Assembly (NCBI RefSeq): GCF_014650075.1
Contig: NZ_BMUG01000019.1
Location: forward strand, 35,831 to 99,830
Direction of reading: 5' to 3'
Length of the DNA stretch: 64,000 nucleotides
Source: Streptomyces microflavus
GTDB lineage: Bacteria > Actinomycetota > Actinomycetes > Streptomycetales > Streptomycetaceae
The position numbers and the translations under genes are program-made. The number at the start of each line of letters is the position of its first letter. Position 1 is the first letter of the stretch. Below are positions 26,722-34,887 of this stretch, piece after piece. The notes under the pieces were generated by a model, which did not search any database, was not told the DNA's origin, and worked only from the letters and a program-made list of their open reading frames with translations.

Positions 26722-27486
26722 TCAGGCCCAGGCCCCTCGCTCGCTCAGCACCGTACGCAGCGTCTCGATGTGATCGGTCATGATGCCATCCACCCCGAGG
26801 TCCAGGAGGGCCGCCATCCGTCCGGGTTCGTTGACCGTCCAGACGTGCACCTGGAGCCCGAGCGCGTGCGCGGTGCGGACGAAGCGGGCGTCGACCACCG
26901 GGATGCCGCCCTGGCGCTCCGGAACCTGCGCGCAGACCGCGCCCGAGCGCAGCGCCGCCGGGATCCCGTACGAGCGCAGCCGCAGCCCCAGGACCCCGCG
27001 CACCCCGTACGAGGTGGCCAGGCGCGGGCCCGCCAGGCGGTGCGCGCGGGCCACCCGGGCCTCCGAGAACGAGCCGACGCAGATCCGGTCCCAGGCGCCG
27101 GTCCTGCGGATCAGCTCCAGGAGGGGTTCCAGCGCCGGTTCCGCCTTGACGTCCACGTTCCAGCGGGCCTCGGGGAACTCCTCCAGCAGCTCCTCGAAGA
27201 GGGGGAGCGGTTCGGTGCCGCCCACCCGGGCCCGGCGCACCTCGCTCCACGGCAGTGCGGAGATCCTGCCCGTGGCGTCGGTGACCCGGTCCAGCGTCGG
27301 GTCGTGGAAGGCGACGAGACGGCCGTCCGCCGTGGTGTGGACGTCGGTCTCGAAGTAGCGGTAGCCCGCCGCTGCCGCCCGGCGGAAGGCGGCCGCGGTG
27401 TTCTCCACCCCGTCCGCCGCACCGCCGCGATGGGCGAAGGCAATGGGTGTCGCGTGATCCAGATAGGGGTGGCGGCTCGGTTTCAC
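26722..27486 (-). CDS. Glycerophosphodiester phosphodiesterase
   Basis: 254 residues, GDPD TIM-barrel family. Catalytic features are AFAHRGGAADGVENTAAAF (first His, Arg, Glu), ETDVHTTADGRLVAFHD (Glu/Asp metal ligands, second His) and DVKAEPALEPLLEL. It cleaves glycerophosphodiesters to glycerol-3-phosphate and an alcohol; no signal peptide is visible, so it is likely cytosolic. The GTG start at 27486 overlaps the stop of the upstream membrane protein (GTGA), so they are translationally coupled. Confidence 0.9.
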   Translation of the reverse strand: MKPSRHPYLDHATPIAFAHRGGAADGVENTAAAFRRAAAAGYRYFETDVHTTADGRLVAFHDPTLDRVTDATGRISALPWSEVRRARVGGTEPLPLFEELLEEFPEARWNVDVKAEPALEPLLELIRRTGAWDRICVGSFSEARVARAHRLAGPRLATSYGVRGVLGLRLRSYGIPAALRSGAVCAQVPERQGGIPVVDARFVRTAHALGLQVHVWTVNEPGRMAALLDLGVDGIMTDHIETLRTVLSERGAWA

Positions 27487-28178
27487 TGCGGCAGTATGGC
27501 CTGCCCGGATGGAGGGGTGGCAACGGGGTCGGGTCCGGCGGGAGGCGCGGGGGTGACGGTGGCCGTGGCGGGCGCGGGGAGTTCGAAGACCCGCAGGAAG
27601 AGCTGGGCCAGCGGGCCGATCGCCAGCGCGTAGAGGACCGTACCGGCCCCGAGCGAGCCGCCCAGCAGGAAGCCGGTGACGACGACGGCCACCTCGATCG
27701 CCGTACGGACCAGCCGGATGGAGCGGCCCGTGACCCGGTTCAGGCCGGTCATCAGCCCGTCGCGCGGACCGGGGCCGAAGCGGGCCGAGATGTAGAGGCC
27801 GGTCGCCACCCCGTTGAGCACGATGCCCAGGACCATCACCGGGATCCGGATCCCGAAGCCGTCGAGGCCGCCGACGAGGGCGAGCGTCCCGTCCATCGCC
27901 AGGCCGACCACGAAGACGTTCGAGACGGTGCCGAGCCCCGGGCGCTGCCGCAGCGGGATCCACAGCAGCAGCACGATCGCGCCGACGATGATCGAGACGA
28001 CGCCGATCGAGATACCGGTCAGTTCCGTGAGGCCCTGGTGCAGGACGCCCCACGGCTCCAGACCGAGTCCGGCGCGGACCAGGAGCGCCGAGCTCGCTCC
28101 GTACAGCGCCAGACCGGCGTAGAGCTGGACCAGCCGCCGGGTGAGGTGGGTGGTGCTCCGGGCGGTGGTGTCGGACAC
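27483..28178 (-). CDS. yczE: YczE-type integral membrane protein
   Basis: 231 residues with five to six helices (LYAGLALYGASSALLVRAGL; GVVSIIVGAIVLLLWIPL; VVGLAMDGTLALVGGL and others) and a Pro/Ala C-terminal tail. The GPRDGLMTGLNRVTG loop is characteristic of the YczE family, related to YitT-like transporters. The divergent neighbour is the MocR-type regulator YczR, the standard pairing for this family. Substrate unknown. It overlaps the GDPD start by four bases. Confidence 0.87.
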   Translation of the reverse strand: MSDTTARSTTHLTRRLVQLYAGLALYGASSALLVRAGLGLEPWGVLHQGLTELTGISIGVVSIIVGAIVLLLWIPLRQRPGLGTVSNVFVVGLAMDGTLALVGGLDGFGIRIPVMVLGIVLNGVATGLYISARFGPGPRDGLMTGLNRVTGRSIRLVRTAIEVAVVVTGFLLGGSLGAGTVLYALAIGPLAQLFLRVFELPAPATATVTPAPPAGPDPVATPPSGQAILPQ

Positions 28179-28202
28179 GTGCTGCCCCCTGGTGTGGTGG
28201 TA

Positions 28203-28295
28203 GTGGACTGCTGCATGTCACCCTGTGGCAGGGGATCGGCCACCAACCATGGCCAATTCGAGGAAGGTGGACTGATTTCGATGGCACAGTGGACT
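28203..28295. promoter_or_regulatory. Candidate YczR operators in the yczE-yczR intergenic region
   Basis: GTGGACT occurs three times in the same orientation, at 28203-28209, 28267-28273 and 28289-28295, the last inside the yczR start. A GGCCA/TGGCC palindrome lies at 28238-28254. MocR regulators characteristically bind direct repeats in the divergent promoter they share with their target. Confidence 0.45.
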
Positions 28296-29780
28296 TCGAC
28301 GGTGGGGGCGGCTCAGCTCGCCCGGCAGCTCCAGGCCCAGCAGCCCCGGCCCACCGGCCCGGCCGGCCGGAAGCCGCCCGCCTACCGCGCTCTCGCCGAC
28401 GGGGTCCGGCTGCTCGTGCTGGAGGGCCGGGTCCCGGTCGCCGCCCGGCTGCCCGCCGAACGCGAACTGGCCCTCGCCCTCTCCGTCAGCCGCACCACCG
28501 TCGCCGCCGCCTACGAGGCGCTGCGGGCGGAGGGGTTCCTGGAGTCGCGGCGCGGCGCGGGCAGCTGGACCGCAGTCCCGGCCGGGAACCCGCTGCCCGC
28601 CCGGGGCCTCGAACCGCTGCCCCCGGAGTCGCTCGGCTCGATGATCGACCTGGGCTGCGCCTCCCTGCCCGCGCCCGAGCCCTGGCTGACCCGCGCCTTC
28701 CAGGGGGCCGTGGAGGAGCTGCCGCCGTACGCCCACACGCACGGCGACTACCCGGCCGGGCTGCCCGCCCTGCGGCAGACGATCGCCGACCGCTACACCG
28801 CGCAGGGCATCCCGACGATGCCCGAACAGATCATGGTCACCACCGGTGCGATGGGTGCCATCGACGCCATCTGCCACCTCTTCGCGGGCCGCGGCGAACG
28901 GATCGCGGTCGAGTCCCCCTCGTACGCCAACATCCTCCAGCTGATGCGTGAGACGGGCGCCCGCCTCCTCCCCGTCGCGATGGAGGAGGGGCTCGGCGGC
29001 TGGGACATGAACCGGTGGCGGCAGGTGCTGCGTGACTCGGCGCCCCGGCTCGCCTACGTGGTGGCCGACTTCCACAACCCGACCGGTGCGCTCGCCGACG
29101 AGCAGCAGCGGCGGGACCTGGTCGACGCCGCCCGCTCCGCCGGCACCGTACTGGTCGTCGACGAGACGATGAGCGAACTCCGGCTGGACGCCGACACCGT
29201 CATGCCGCGCCGGGTCTGCGCCTTCGACCCGGCCGGCAGCACGGTGCTGACCGTCGGCTCGGCCAGCAAGGCGTTCTGGGCCGGGATGCGGATCGGCTGG
29301 GTGCGGGCGGCCCCGGACGTCATCCGCTCCCTGGTGTCCGCCCGCGCCTACGCGGACATGGGCACCCCGGTCCTGGAACAGCTCGCCATCAACTGGCTGA
29401 TGGGTACGGGCGGCTGGGAGCAGGCCGTCGAGATCCGGCGGGACCAGGCGCGGGAGAACCGCGACGAGCTGGTCGCGGCGGTGCGCAGGGAGCTGCCGGA
29501 CTGGGAGTTCGCGGTGCCGCGCGGCGGGCTGACCCTCTGGGTGCGCACGGGCGGTCTCTCCGGCTCCCGGCTGGCGGTGGCGGGCGAGCGCGTCGGCGTA
29601 CGGGTGCCCTCGGGCCCGCGGTTCGGGGTGGACGGGGCGTTCGAGGGCTATGTGCGGCTGCCCTTCACGGTGGGCGGCCCGGTGGCCGACGAGGCGGCGG
29701 TGCGGCTCGCGGCGGCGGTGGAGCTGGTGCGGTCCGGCGCGGGCGCGGGGGCCGACGCACCGCGCAGCTTCGTGGCCTGA
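28281..29780 (+). CDS. yczR: MocR-type (GntR plus aminotransferase) regulator YczR
   Basis: 499 residues. A GntR winged helix (about residues 30-95: RLPAERELALALSVSRTTVA) is joined to a fold-type I aminotransferase domain. The PLP lysine lies in VGSASKAFWAGMRIGW, and YVVADFHNPTGALADEQ supplies the cofactor Asp/Asn segment. Such proteins act as PLP- or ligand-responsive regulators. ATG 28281 follows GAGGAAGG with a rather long 13-base spacing. Its target is most likely the divergent yczE-GDPD pair. Confidence 0.9.
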   Translation: MAQWTSTVGAAQLARQLQAQQPRPTGPAGRKPPAYRALADGVRLLVLEGRVPVAARLPAERELALALSVSRTTVAAAYEALRAEGFLESRRGAGSWTAVPAGNPLPARGLEPLPPESLGSMIDLGCASLPAPEPWLTRAFQGAVEELPPYAHTHGDYPAGLPALRQTIADRYTAQGIPTMPEQIMVTTGAMGAIDAICHLFAGRGERIAVESPSYANILQLMRETGARLLPVAMEEGLGGWDMNRWRQVLRDSAPRLAYVVADFHNPTGALADEQQRRDLVDAARSAGTVLVVDETMSELRLDADTVMPRRVCAFDPAGSTVLTVGSASKAFWAGMRIGWVRAAPDVIRSLVSARAYADMGTPVLEQLAINWLMGTGGWEQAVEIRRDQARENRDELVAAVRRELPDWEFAVPRGGLTLWVRTGGLSGSRLAVAGERVGVRVPSGPRFGVDGAFEGYVRLPFTVGGPVADEAAVRLAAAVELVRSGAGAGADAPRSFVA

Positions 29781-29804
29781 GGGGCGCGGGGGTCCGGGGA
29801 CGCC

Positions 29805-29846
29805 TGCGGGCGGGGAGCCGACCACCCGGTCCGCTCCCCGCCCGCA
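29805..29846. terminator. Bidirectional terminator hairpin
   Basis: A perfect 14-bp stem (29805-29818 with 29833-29846) between convergent yczR and the FtsK-like gene. Confidence 0.8.
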
Positions 29847-29866
29847 CAACGTCACGGCGCTCCGGC

Positions 29867-31552
29867 TCACCCCTCGGCGACCGCCGCCTGCGCCCTGGCC
29901 GGCGGCTCGACCGGGCGGGACTCCGCGGCCATCGCCTCCACGGCGACGGGAACCTGCGCCGTGTCCGCGTCGTCACGGGCATCGGCAGCGGCATCCGTGG
30001 CGGTGTCGGCCGGTCCTTCGGGCACCGAGGCCGGTTGCGGGGAGGCGCCCGGCCGCTCCGGCAGCACATCGAGGACCGCCCGCCGGAGGGCATCGCTCGT
30101 GGCGTCGTCGTACGGGTCCGGGGTCGCCGGGACCTGGAGGCGCAGGACCGGTCCGGTGCCCAGGCGCGCGTACCCCCGGCCCGCCGGGACCTCCGGCGGC
30201 GGGGTGGTGTTCGGCTCGGCGCCCAGCACGGCGGTGATCTGCTCGCGGGACGCGGGGCCGAGGACGACGCGGGCCCGGGTGTGGGTCCGTACGGTCTCGG
30301 TGAGCGTCTCCAGGGCGTCGAACTGGTCGGCCAGGACGACGGTGACCCCGGCGGCCCGCCCGTGCCGCAGCGGCACCTGGAGCAGCTCCTGCGGGTCGGT
30401 CCTGCCGTCGGCCGCCGCGAGATGGCCGAGGACGGCGGGACGGTCCAGCAGGATCCAGAGGGGGCGCTTGACGTCCTCGGGAACGGGGTGCCCGCCCTGC
30501 CGCGCCCGGTTGGTGAAGATCAGCCGCCGCTCCGTCTCGTGCGCCGCCCACTCCAGGGTGGCCAGCGCCCCGCCCAGGCCGGACTCGACGGCGAGGACGC
30601 CGGTGCGCCCGGTGAGGGTGCCGTACTCGCCGGTCCCGCTGCCGTCGATGACGAGGACGTCGCCCTGCTGGAGGGCCTGGACGGCGATGGAGCGGATCAG
30701 GGTGGTGGTGCCGCTGCCGGGCTGTCCGACGGCGAGCAGATGGGGTTCGGTGGAGCGGTTGCCGGTCCGCCAGACGACGGGGGAGGCGTCCACGGTCGTG
30801 TCGCCGTCGCGGACCGGGACGGTGCGCCGGACCGCGTCGGGGTCGGTGAACCCGAGGACCGTCTCACCGGGGGCGGTGACGAAGCGCTGGGCGGCGATCG
30901 AGGTCGACAGGGGGGCCGGGACGGTCATGACCAGGCGGTTGGCCTCCTCGTCCCAGTCGAAGCGGTATTCGCGGCCGCGGCCCGACTTGGTGTGCAGCAG
31001 CTGCTCGATCCGGGACCGCGCGGCGGCCTCGCCGTCGGTGAAGTACGCCGGGTAGGAGACCTGGAGGCGGGTGAGCCGCCCGTCGCCGTCGAAGGTGTAC
31101 CCGTCGAAGGCCTTCTCCCAGTCGCCGCCGTGGGCGAAGAGCGGGTCGGGGTCTTCGGACACCGAGAAGTACGGCACGAGCGCCTCGTACAGGGCGCGCA
31201 GGCGGGTGGATTCCGCCTCGTCCGGGCCGGTCTGCACGGGGGTCCGCTCCCGCCCCTTCCATGCGGCGGCGCCCATCACCGTGATCAGGGCCAGGATCGG
31301 CCCGTACGGGACGAGCGCCACTGCCAATACGCAGGCCGCGGCCAGGAACAGCTTGGGACCACGCCGTTCCTTCGGTGTCGCGGCCCACTTCTGCCGGCCG
31401 GACACGGCCAGCAGCCGCAGACCACGGAGGATCGTGATCAGCGGATGGAGCACATCGGTGGCACTGTCGGCGGCCGTGCGCGCGATCTCTCTGCTGCGAG
31501 TGATCGAAGCGCTGCCGCTGCTCAGAATGCGGGGGAGTGGTCGCCGGGCCAC
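29867..31552 (-). CDS. FtsK/SpoIIIE-like membrane protein with degenerate ATPase site
   Basis: 561 residues. A short N-terminal region is followed by a hydrophobic hairpin (about residues 68-98), a soluble domain, and an FtsK/HerA-like P-loop domain (about 230-500) plus an acidic, Ala-rich tail. The Walker A loop reads GQPGSGTTTL at residues 276-285: the invariant Lys is Thr282. The Walker B-like strand PLWILLDRP has Asp370 followed by Arg instead of Glu. It therefore probably does not hydrolyse ATP normally. The GTG start at 31552 follows AGGAG. The small hydrophobic gene upstream suggests a TraB/Spd-like pair; that is inference. Confidence 0.7.
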   Translation of the reverse strand: MARRPLPRILSSGSASITRSREIARTAADSATDVLHPLITILRGLRLLAVSGRQKWAATPKERRGPKLFLAAACVLAVALVPYGPILALITVMGAAAWKGRERTPVQTGPDEAESTRLRALYEALVPYFSVSEDPDPLFAHGGDWEKAFDGYTFDGDGRLTRLQVSYPAYFTDGEAAARSRIEQLLHTKSGRGREYRFDWDEEANRLVMTVPAPLSTSIAAQRFVTAPGETVLGFTDPDAVRRTVPVRDGDTTVDASPVVWRTGNRSTEPHLLAVGQPGSGTTTLIRSIAVQALQQGDVLVIDGSGTGEYGTLTGRTGVLAVESGLGGALATLEWAAHETERRLIFTNRARQGGHPVPEDVKRPLWILLDRPAVLGHLAAADGRTDPQELLQVPLRHGRAAGVTVVLADQFDALETLTETVRTHTRARVVLGPASREQITAVLGAEPNTTPPPEVPAGRGYARLGTGPVLRLQVPATPDPYDDATSDALRRAVLDVLPERPGASPQPASVPEGPADTATDAAADARDDADTAQVPVAVEAMAAESRPVEPPARAQAAVAEG

Positions 31553-31589
31553 AGCTGTCTCCTGAAGGGGTGGGAGCGGTTGCGGAGCG

Positions 31590-31784
31590 TCAGAACTTGA
31601 TCCCGCCCAGCAGACCGGCGAGGCTCGCCCCGCCTGCCGTGATGCTCGGCGCGATCGCGGTGCCGGCCAGGTAGAAGCCGAACAGCGCGCAGACGATGGC
31701 GTGGGACGCCTTGAGCCCGTCCTTCTTGAAGAACAGGAAGACGACGATGGCGAGCAGTACCACGCCCGAGATGGAAAGGATCAT
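31590..31784 (-). CDS. Small hydrophobic protein paired with the FtsK-like gene
   Basis: 64 residues with two helices (LSISGVVLLAIVVFLFFKKD; HAIVCALFGFYLAGTAIAP) and a Gly-rich end. Size, charge and position are like the small Spd proteins next to TraB on Streptomyces conjugative plasmids, or like hydrophobic partners in membrane complexes. AGGAG precedes ATG 31784. It ends 37 bases before the FtsK-like start, so co-transcription is likely. Confidence 0.7.
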   Translation of the reverse strand: MILSISGVVLLAIVVFLFFKKDGLKASHAIVCALFGFYLAGTAIAPSITAGGASLAGLLGGIKF

Positions 31785-32106
31785 GAGCGGATCTCCTGGT
31801 TGAGGGGACAGTCACCATGAGTCCTTCCAGGATCACGCGAAGTATCTATACGATAAAAGGTGCAATTGAGTGAATAAGTAGCATTTTCACTTGACTGGCT
31901 GAGTGAAGCCGGTGCCCCGCGCGCGGTATTTCGGAGTCCGTGCCGGGCAGGAGTCACCCGCGGTGATCTTTTGCCGTATCCGGGTCCGGTCATGTGCGTC
32001 CCGGAGCAGTACCCTGTCGATTCACTCGTACGGCCCCGTGCCGTACACCCCCCGGTAACAGCGGCAGCGCCGGCTGCGGCAACGGTCAAGGAAGGCGGCC
32101 CGCGCG
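31785..32106. promoter_or_regulatory. AT-rich divergent promoter region
   Basis: Around 31835-31905 the DNA is markedly AT-rich for this genome. On the minus strand TTCACT and TATAGA are 18 bases apart, a fair promoter for the small hydrophobic gene. AGTGAA occurs at 31869 and again near 31910, with inverted TTCACT between them, suggesting a regulator site. The ankyrin gene starts on the other side. Confidence 0.5.
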
Positions 32107-32499
32107 ATGAGCGAAACTCCCGATCCCGAGGTGGTCGAGCTGGCGACCAAGGTCTTCGACCTGGCCCGCACCGGCGAGACCGAGGCGCTCGCCGCGTACG
32201 TCGACGCCGGCGTCCCCGCCAACCTCACCAACGACCGGGGCGACTCGCTGCTGATGCTCGCCGCCTACCACGGGCACGCCGAGGCGGTCACCGCCCTCGT
32301 CGCCCGCGGCGCCGACCCGGACCGGGCCAACGACCGCGGCCAGACCCCGCTGGCCGGAGCCGTCTTCAAGAGCGAGAACGGCGTCATCGACGCCCTCCTC
32401 GCCGCGGGCGCCGACCCCGCCGCAGGTACGCCGTCCGCGCGGGACACGGCCCGGATGTTCGGCAAGGCCGACCTGCTGGAACGCTTCGGTGCCCGCTGA
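32107..32499 (+). CDS. Small ankyrin-repeat protein
   Basis: 130 residues forming three to four ankyrin repeats (GDSLLMLAAYHGHAEAVTALVARGADPDRAND is the clearest, quoted here in part as its start GDSLLMLAAYHGHAEA). Such proteins bind other proteins; no partner is evident. AAGGA lies upstream of ATG 32107. It is divergent from the small hydrophobic gene. Confidence 0.88.
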   Translation: MSETPDPEVVELATKVFDLARTGETEALAAYVDAGVPANLTNDRGDSLLMLAAYHGHAEAVTALVARGADPDRANDRGQTPLAGAVFKSENGVIDALLAAGADPAAGTPSARDTARMFGKADLLERFGAR

Positions 32500-32697
32500 G
32501 ACGGCGGCGGACGCACCCGCGGGGGTGTCCGCCGAAGGCTCCGCTGACCGGTCCGTCGTAAATGTGGTCGCGGTGGCGAAATGGCTGGGTCATCATGACG
32601 TCGCGGGTCCGTTTCGGGCCACCGACGAGAGGCAGAGGAAGATGCTCTACACCAGGCGGAAGACGGCGGTCGGCCGATCATGTTGCTGCGCGGCGTA

Positions 32698-32736
32698 GGG
32701 GTGTCCCCCGGACACCCCCTCGTGCCCACGGGCACG
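32698..32736 (+). terminator. Two adjacent hairpins after the ankyrin gene
   Basis: GGGGTGTCC/GGACACCCC (32698-32718) and CGTGCC/GGCACG (32721-32736), in a 289-base gap in which no gene is evident. Confidence 0.55.
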
Positions 32737-32788
32737 GGGCACTGCACAGTCCCGGTTGCGTCGACAGCTTGATGTGAGGCTTTCTCCC

Positions 32789-34207
32789 ATGTTCGATCCG
32801 TTCATAGCGCCGAGCGGCACCCTGCTCGGCCTGCTGCAGAGGGGCCGCGGCGACGGCACGCTCCACGCGCTCGCCGCACCGCGCCCCGAGGCCCTCGCGG
32901 CCCTCAACCACTGCGTCGTGAGCGACCCCCGTCACGACTGGCAGGTGGAGAACCGCTCCCTCTACTACGCCCGCCTGTACCTGGATCTCGACGGCGGCAT
33001 CGAAGAGATCGAACGCCACCTCGGTGATCCCGACGACCTCACGGACACCGACGACTCCCGCACCGGCCTCGCGCTCTCCGTCCTCGGCCACCTCGCCTCC
33101 TACGGACGCGACGACGCCCTGGCGCTGCTCCGCCGCTACGCGGCCACCGGCTCCAACTGGGCCTGGGCCCTGGACGAGCTCGCCCTGCGCGACGACGACG
33201 CGGGCCTGCGCTCCCTCGCCCTGCCCGTCCTGGGTCGCTTTCCGGCCACCGAGGAAGGCACCGCCGAGCTCGCCGCCGCCGTACGGGACTCCTTCGAGCC
33301 ACGCCCCTGGCGGCTCTGGGCCGACGACCCGCGCGCAGCGGTCGGCGCCCGGGTGCGAGCCGCCACCGAACAGGGCTCGTTCGACCGGTGGCAGCGCCAG
33401 ATGCGCCCCGGCGGCCCCCGCCCCGGCTGGAGCGTCCAGGCCGTCTTCGACTGGGCCCAGCAGGCCCTGGAACGCGGCAGCGAACTGCACGTCCCCGCGG
33501 CCCGCTGCCTCTCCGCCGTCGCCGGACCCGACGACCGTCCCCAGATCGTCGAGGCCGCCCGCGACGGCTCCGAAGGCGCCCGCTGCGCCGCCCTGCACTA
33601 CCTCGCCGAGGCGGCCGACCCCGCCGTCCTCGACCTCATCGAGTCCGCCGCCCTCAGTCCCTCACGCACGGTCGCCGACGCGGCCGTCGCCGCCTTCGAG
33701 CGGATGTGCGGCGACGACGCCGTGGAACGCGCCCGGCGCTGGGCCCGGCGGCCCGACGCCCTCGGCGCCTCCGCCGCCGGAATCCTCGCCTGCCGCGGCG
33801 CCTCCCAGGACGCTCCCCAAGTCCTCGGCGCGCTGCGGGAGGCCGTACGCGGCGACGGACCCGACGCCCCCCGGCTGTGGACCCTCGTGGACGGCACCGG
33901 CCGCCTGGGCATCGCCTGCGCCGCCCCCGTACTGCGCCACATCTACCGCGAGACGTCCTCCTCGCACCTGCGAGGCCGGGCCGCCCGCGCCCTCGCCGCC
34001 ACCGACCCCACCTTCGCGACCGGCTTCGCGGTGGAGTGCCTCTGGGACTGCGAGGAGACCACCCGTGAGGTGGCCGCCCTGCACGCCGAGACCGGAGACA
34101 TCCGCGTCGCCGAACGGCTGCGCCGCCTCGCCGCCGACCCGGCCGAGGAGGCCGAGGTGCAGACGGCGGTACGGAGCCGGATCGGACCGGACGCACCGGC
34201 CCTCTGA
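32789..34207 (+). CDS. HEAT-repeat-like protein, function unknown
   Basis: 472 residues, almost entirely alpha-helical, with repeated AARCLSAVAGPDDRPQIVEA-type hairpins consistent with HEAT or Armadillo repeats. No enzyme motif is seen. Acts presumably as a scaffold. ATG 32789 follows a GAGG site. It is read together with the DUF4240 gene 56 bases downstream or from its own promoter. Confidence 0.75.
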   Translation: MFDPFIAPSGTLLGLLQRGRGDGTLHALAAPRPEALAALNHCVVSDPRHDWQVENRSLYYARLYLDLDGGIEEIERHLGDPDDLTDTDDSRTGLALSVLGHLASYGRDDALALLRRYAATGSNWAWALDELALRDDDAGLRSLALPVLGRFPATEEGTAELAAAVRDSFEPRPWRLWADDPRAAVGARVRAATEQGSFDRWQRQMRPGGPRPGWSVQAVFDWAQQALERGSELHVPAARCLSAVAGPDDRPQIVEAARDGSEGARCAALHYLAEAADPAVLDLIESAALSPSRTVADAAVAAFERMCGDDAVERARRWARRPDALGASAAGILACRGASQDAPQVLGALREAVRGDGPDAPRLWTLVDGTGRLGIACAAPVLRHIYRETSSSHLRGRAARALAATDPTFATGFAVECLWDCEETTREVAALHAETGDIRVAERLRRLAADPAEEAEVQTAVRSRIGPDAPAL

Positions 34208-34263
34208 CCGCGTGATGGTGCGTGGGAGGGGGATTGTCAGACCCCCCTCCTACGCTTCTCACC

Positions 34264-34836
34264 ATGGACATCAACGAGTGGTGGGGGCTCGTCGGACGGG
34301 CTCGTGAGGCGGCCGGGGACCGGGCGGACGACCGGGACCTGCCCGACGACCCGCTGCCGGGCGCACTGACCGATGTGCTCGCCGCCCTGGAGCCCGCGGA
34401 GATCATCGACTTCGCCGTGACGGCGTACGAGGTGACCGCGTCGGCCTACCGGTGGCCCCTGTGGAACGCGGCCTACCTCATCGAGGGCGGCTGCGGTGAC
34501 GACGGATTCATGGACTTCCGCGACGGGCTCGTCCTGCTCGGACGGGAGGCCTTCACCCGGGCAGTGGCCGGTCCCGACTCGCTGGCCGGGCTGCCCGTGG
34601 TGGTCCGGATGAGCCGCGGGGAGAGCGGCTGGATCGGCTACGAGTCGCTGGACGGGCCGGTGAAGGAGGCGTACGTGCGTGCCGGGGGCGCGGCCGACGG
34701 CTTCCACGCGGCCGTGGAGGCGGCCGACCGGGGCCGGATACGGGCGGGGGAGCCGGGCGGCGAGAACTGGGACCCGGAGGACGCCGACGCCACGCGCCTC
34801 CACCTGCCCCGGCTGGCGGCACTCTTCCAGGCCTAG
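34264..34836 (+). CDS. DUF4240 domain protein
   Basis: 190 residues with the family start MDINEWWGLVGRAREAAGDR and the conserved NAAYLIEGGCGDDGFMDFRD. DUF4240 proteins are widespread in Streptomyces; function unknown, possibly immunity- or SMI1/KNR4-like. The gap after the HEAT-like gene is short. Confidence 0.8.
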   Translation: MDINEWWGLVGRAREAAGDRADDRDLPDDPLPGALTDVLAALEPAEIIDFAVTAYEVTASAYRWPLWNAAYLIEGGCGDDGFMDFRDGLVLLGREAFTRAVAGPDSLAGLPVVVRMSRGESGWIGYESLDGPVKEAYVRAGGAADGFHAAVEAADRGRIRAGEPGGENWDPEDADATRLHLPRLAALFQA

Positions 34837-34887
34837 GGGGTGTCTTCCCTCCCTGCGAGTTCGCGCCCGCCGGAACAGAATGGCGCC

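Noticed and set aside
31785..32106. Integration scar or attachment site in the AT-rich region
   Set aside because: No tRNA fragment, direct-repeat att pair or integrase is present; the AT-rich tract fits a divergent promoter.
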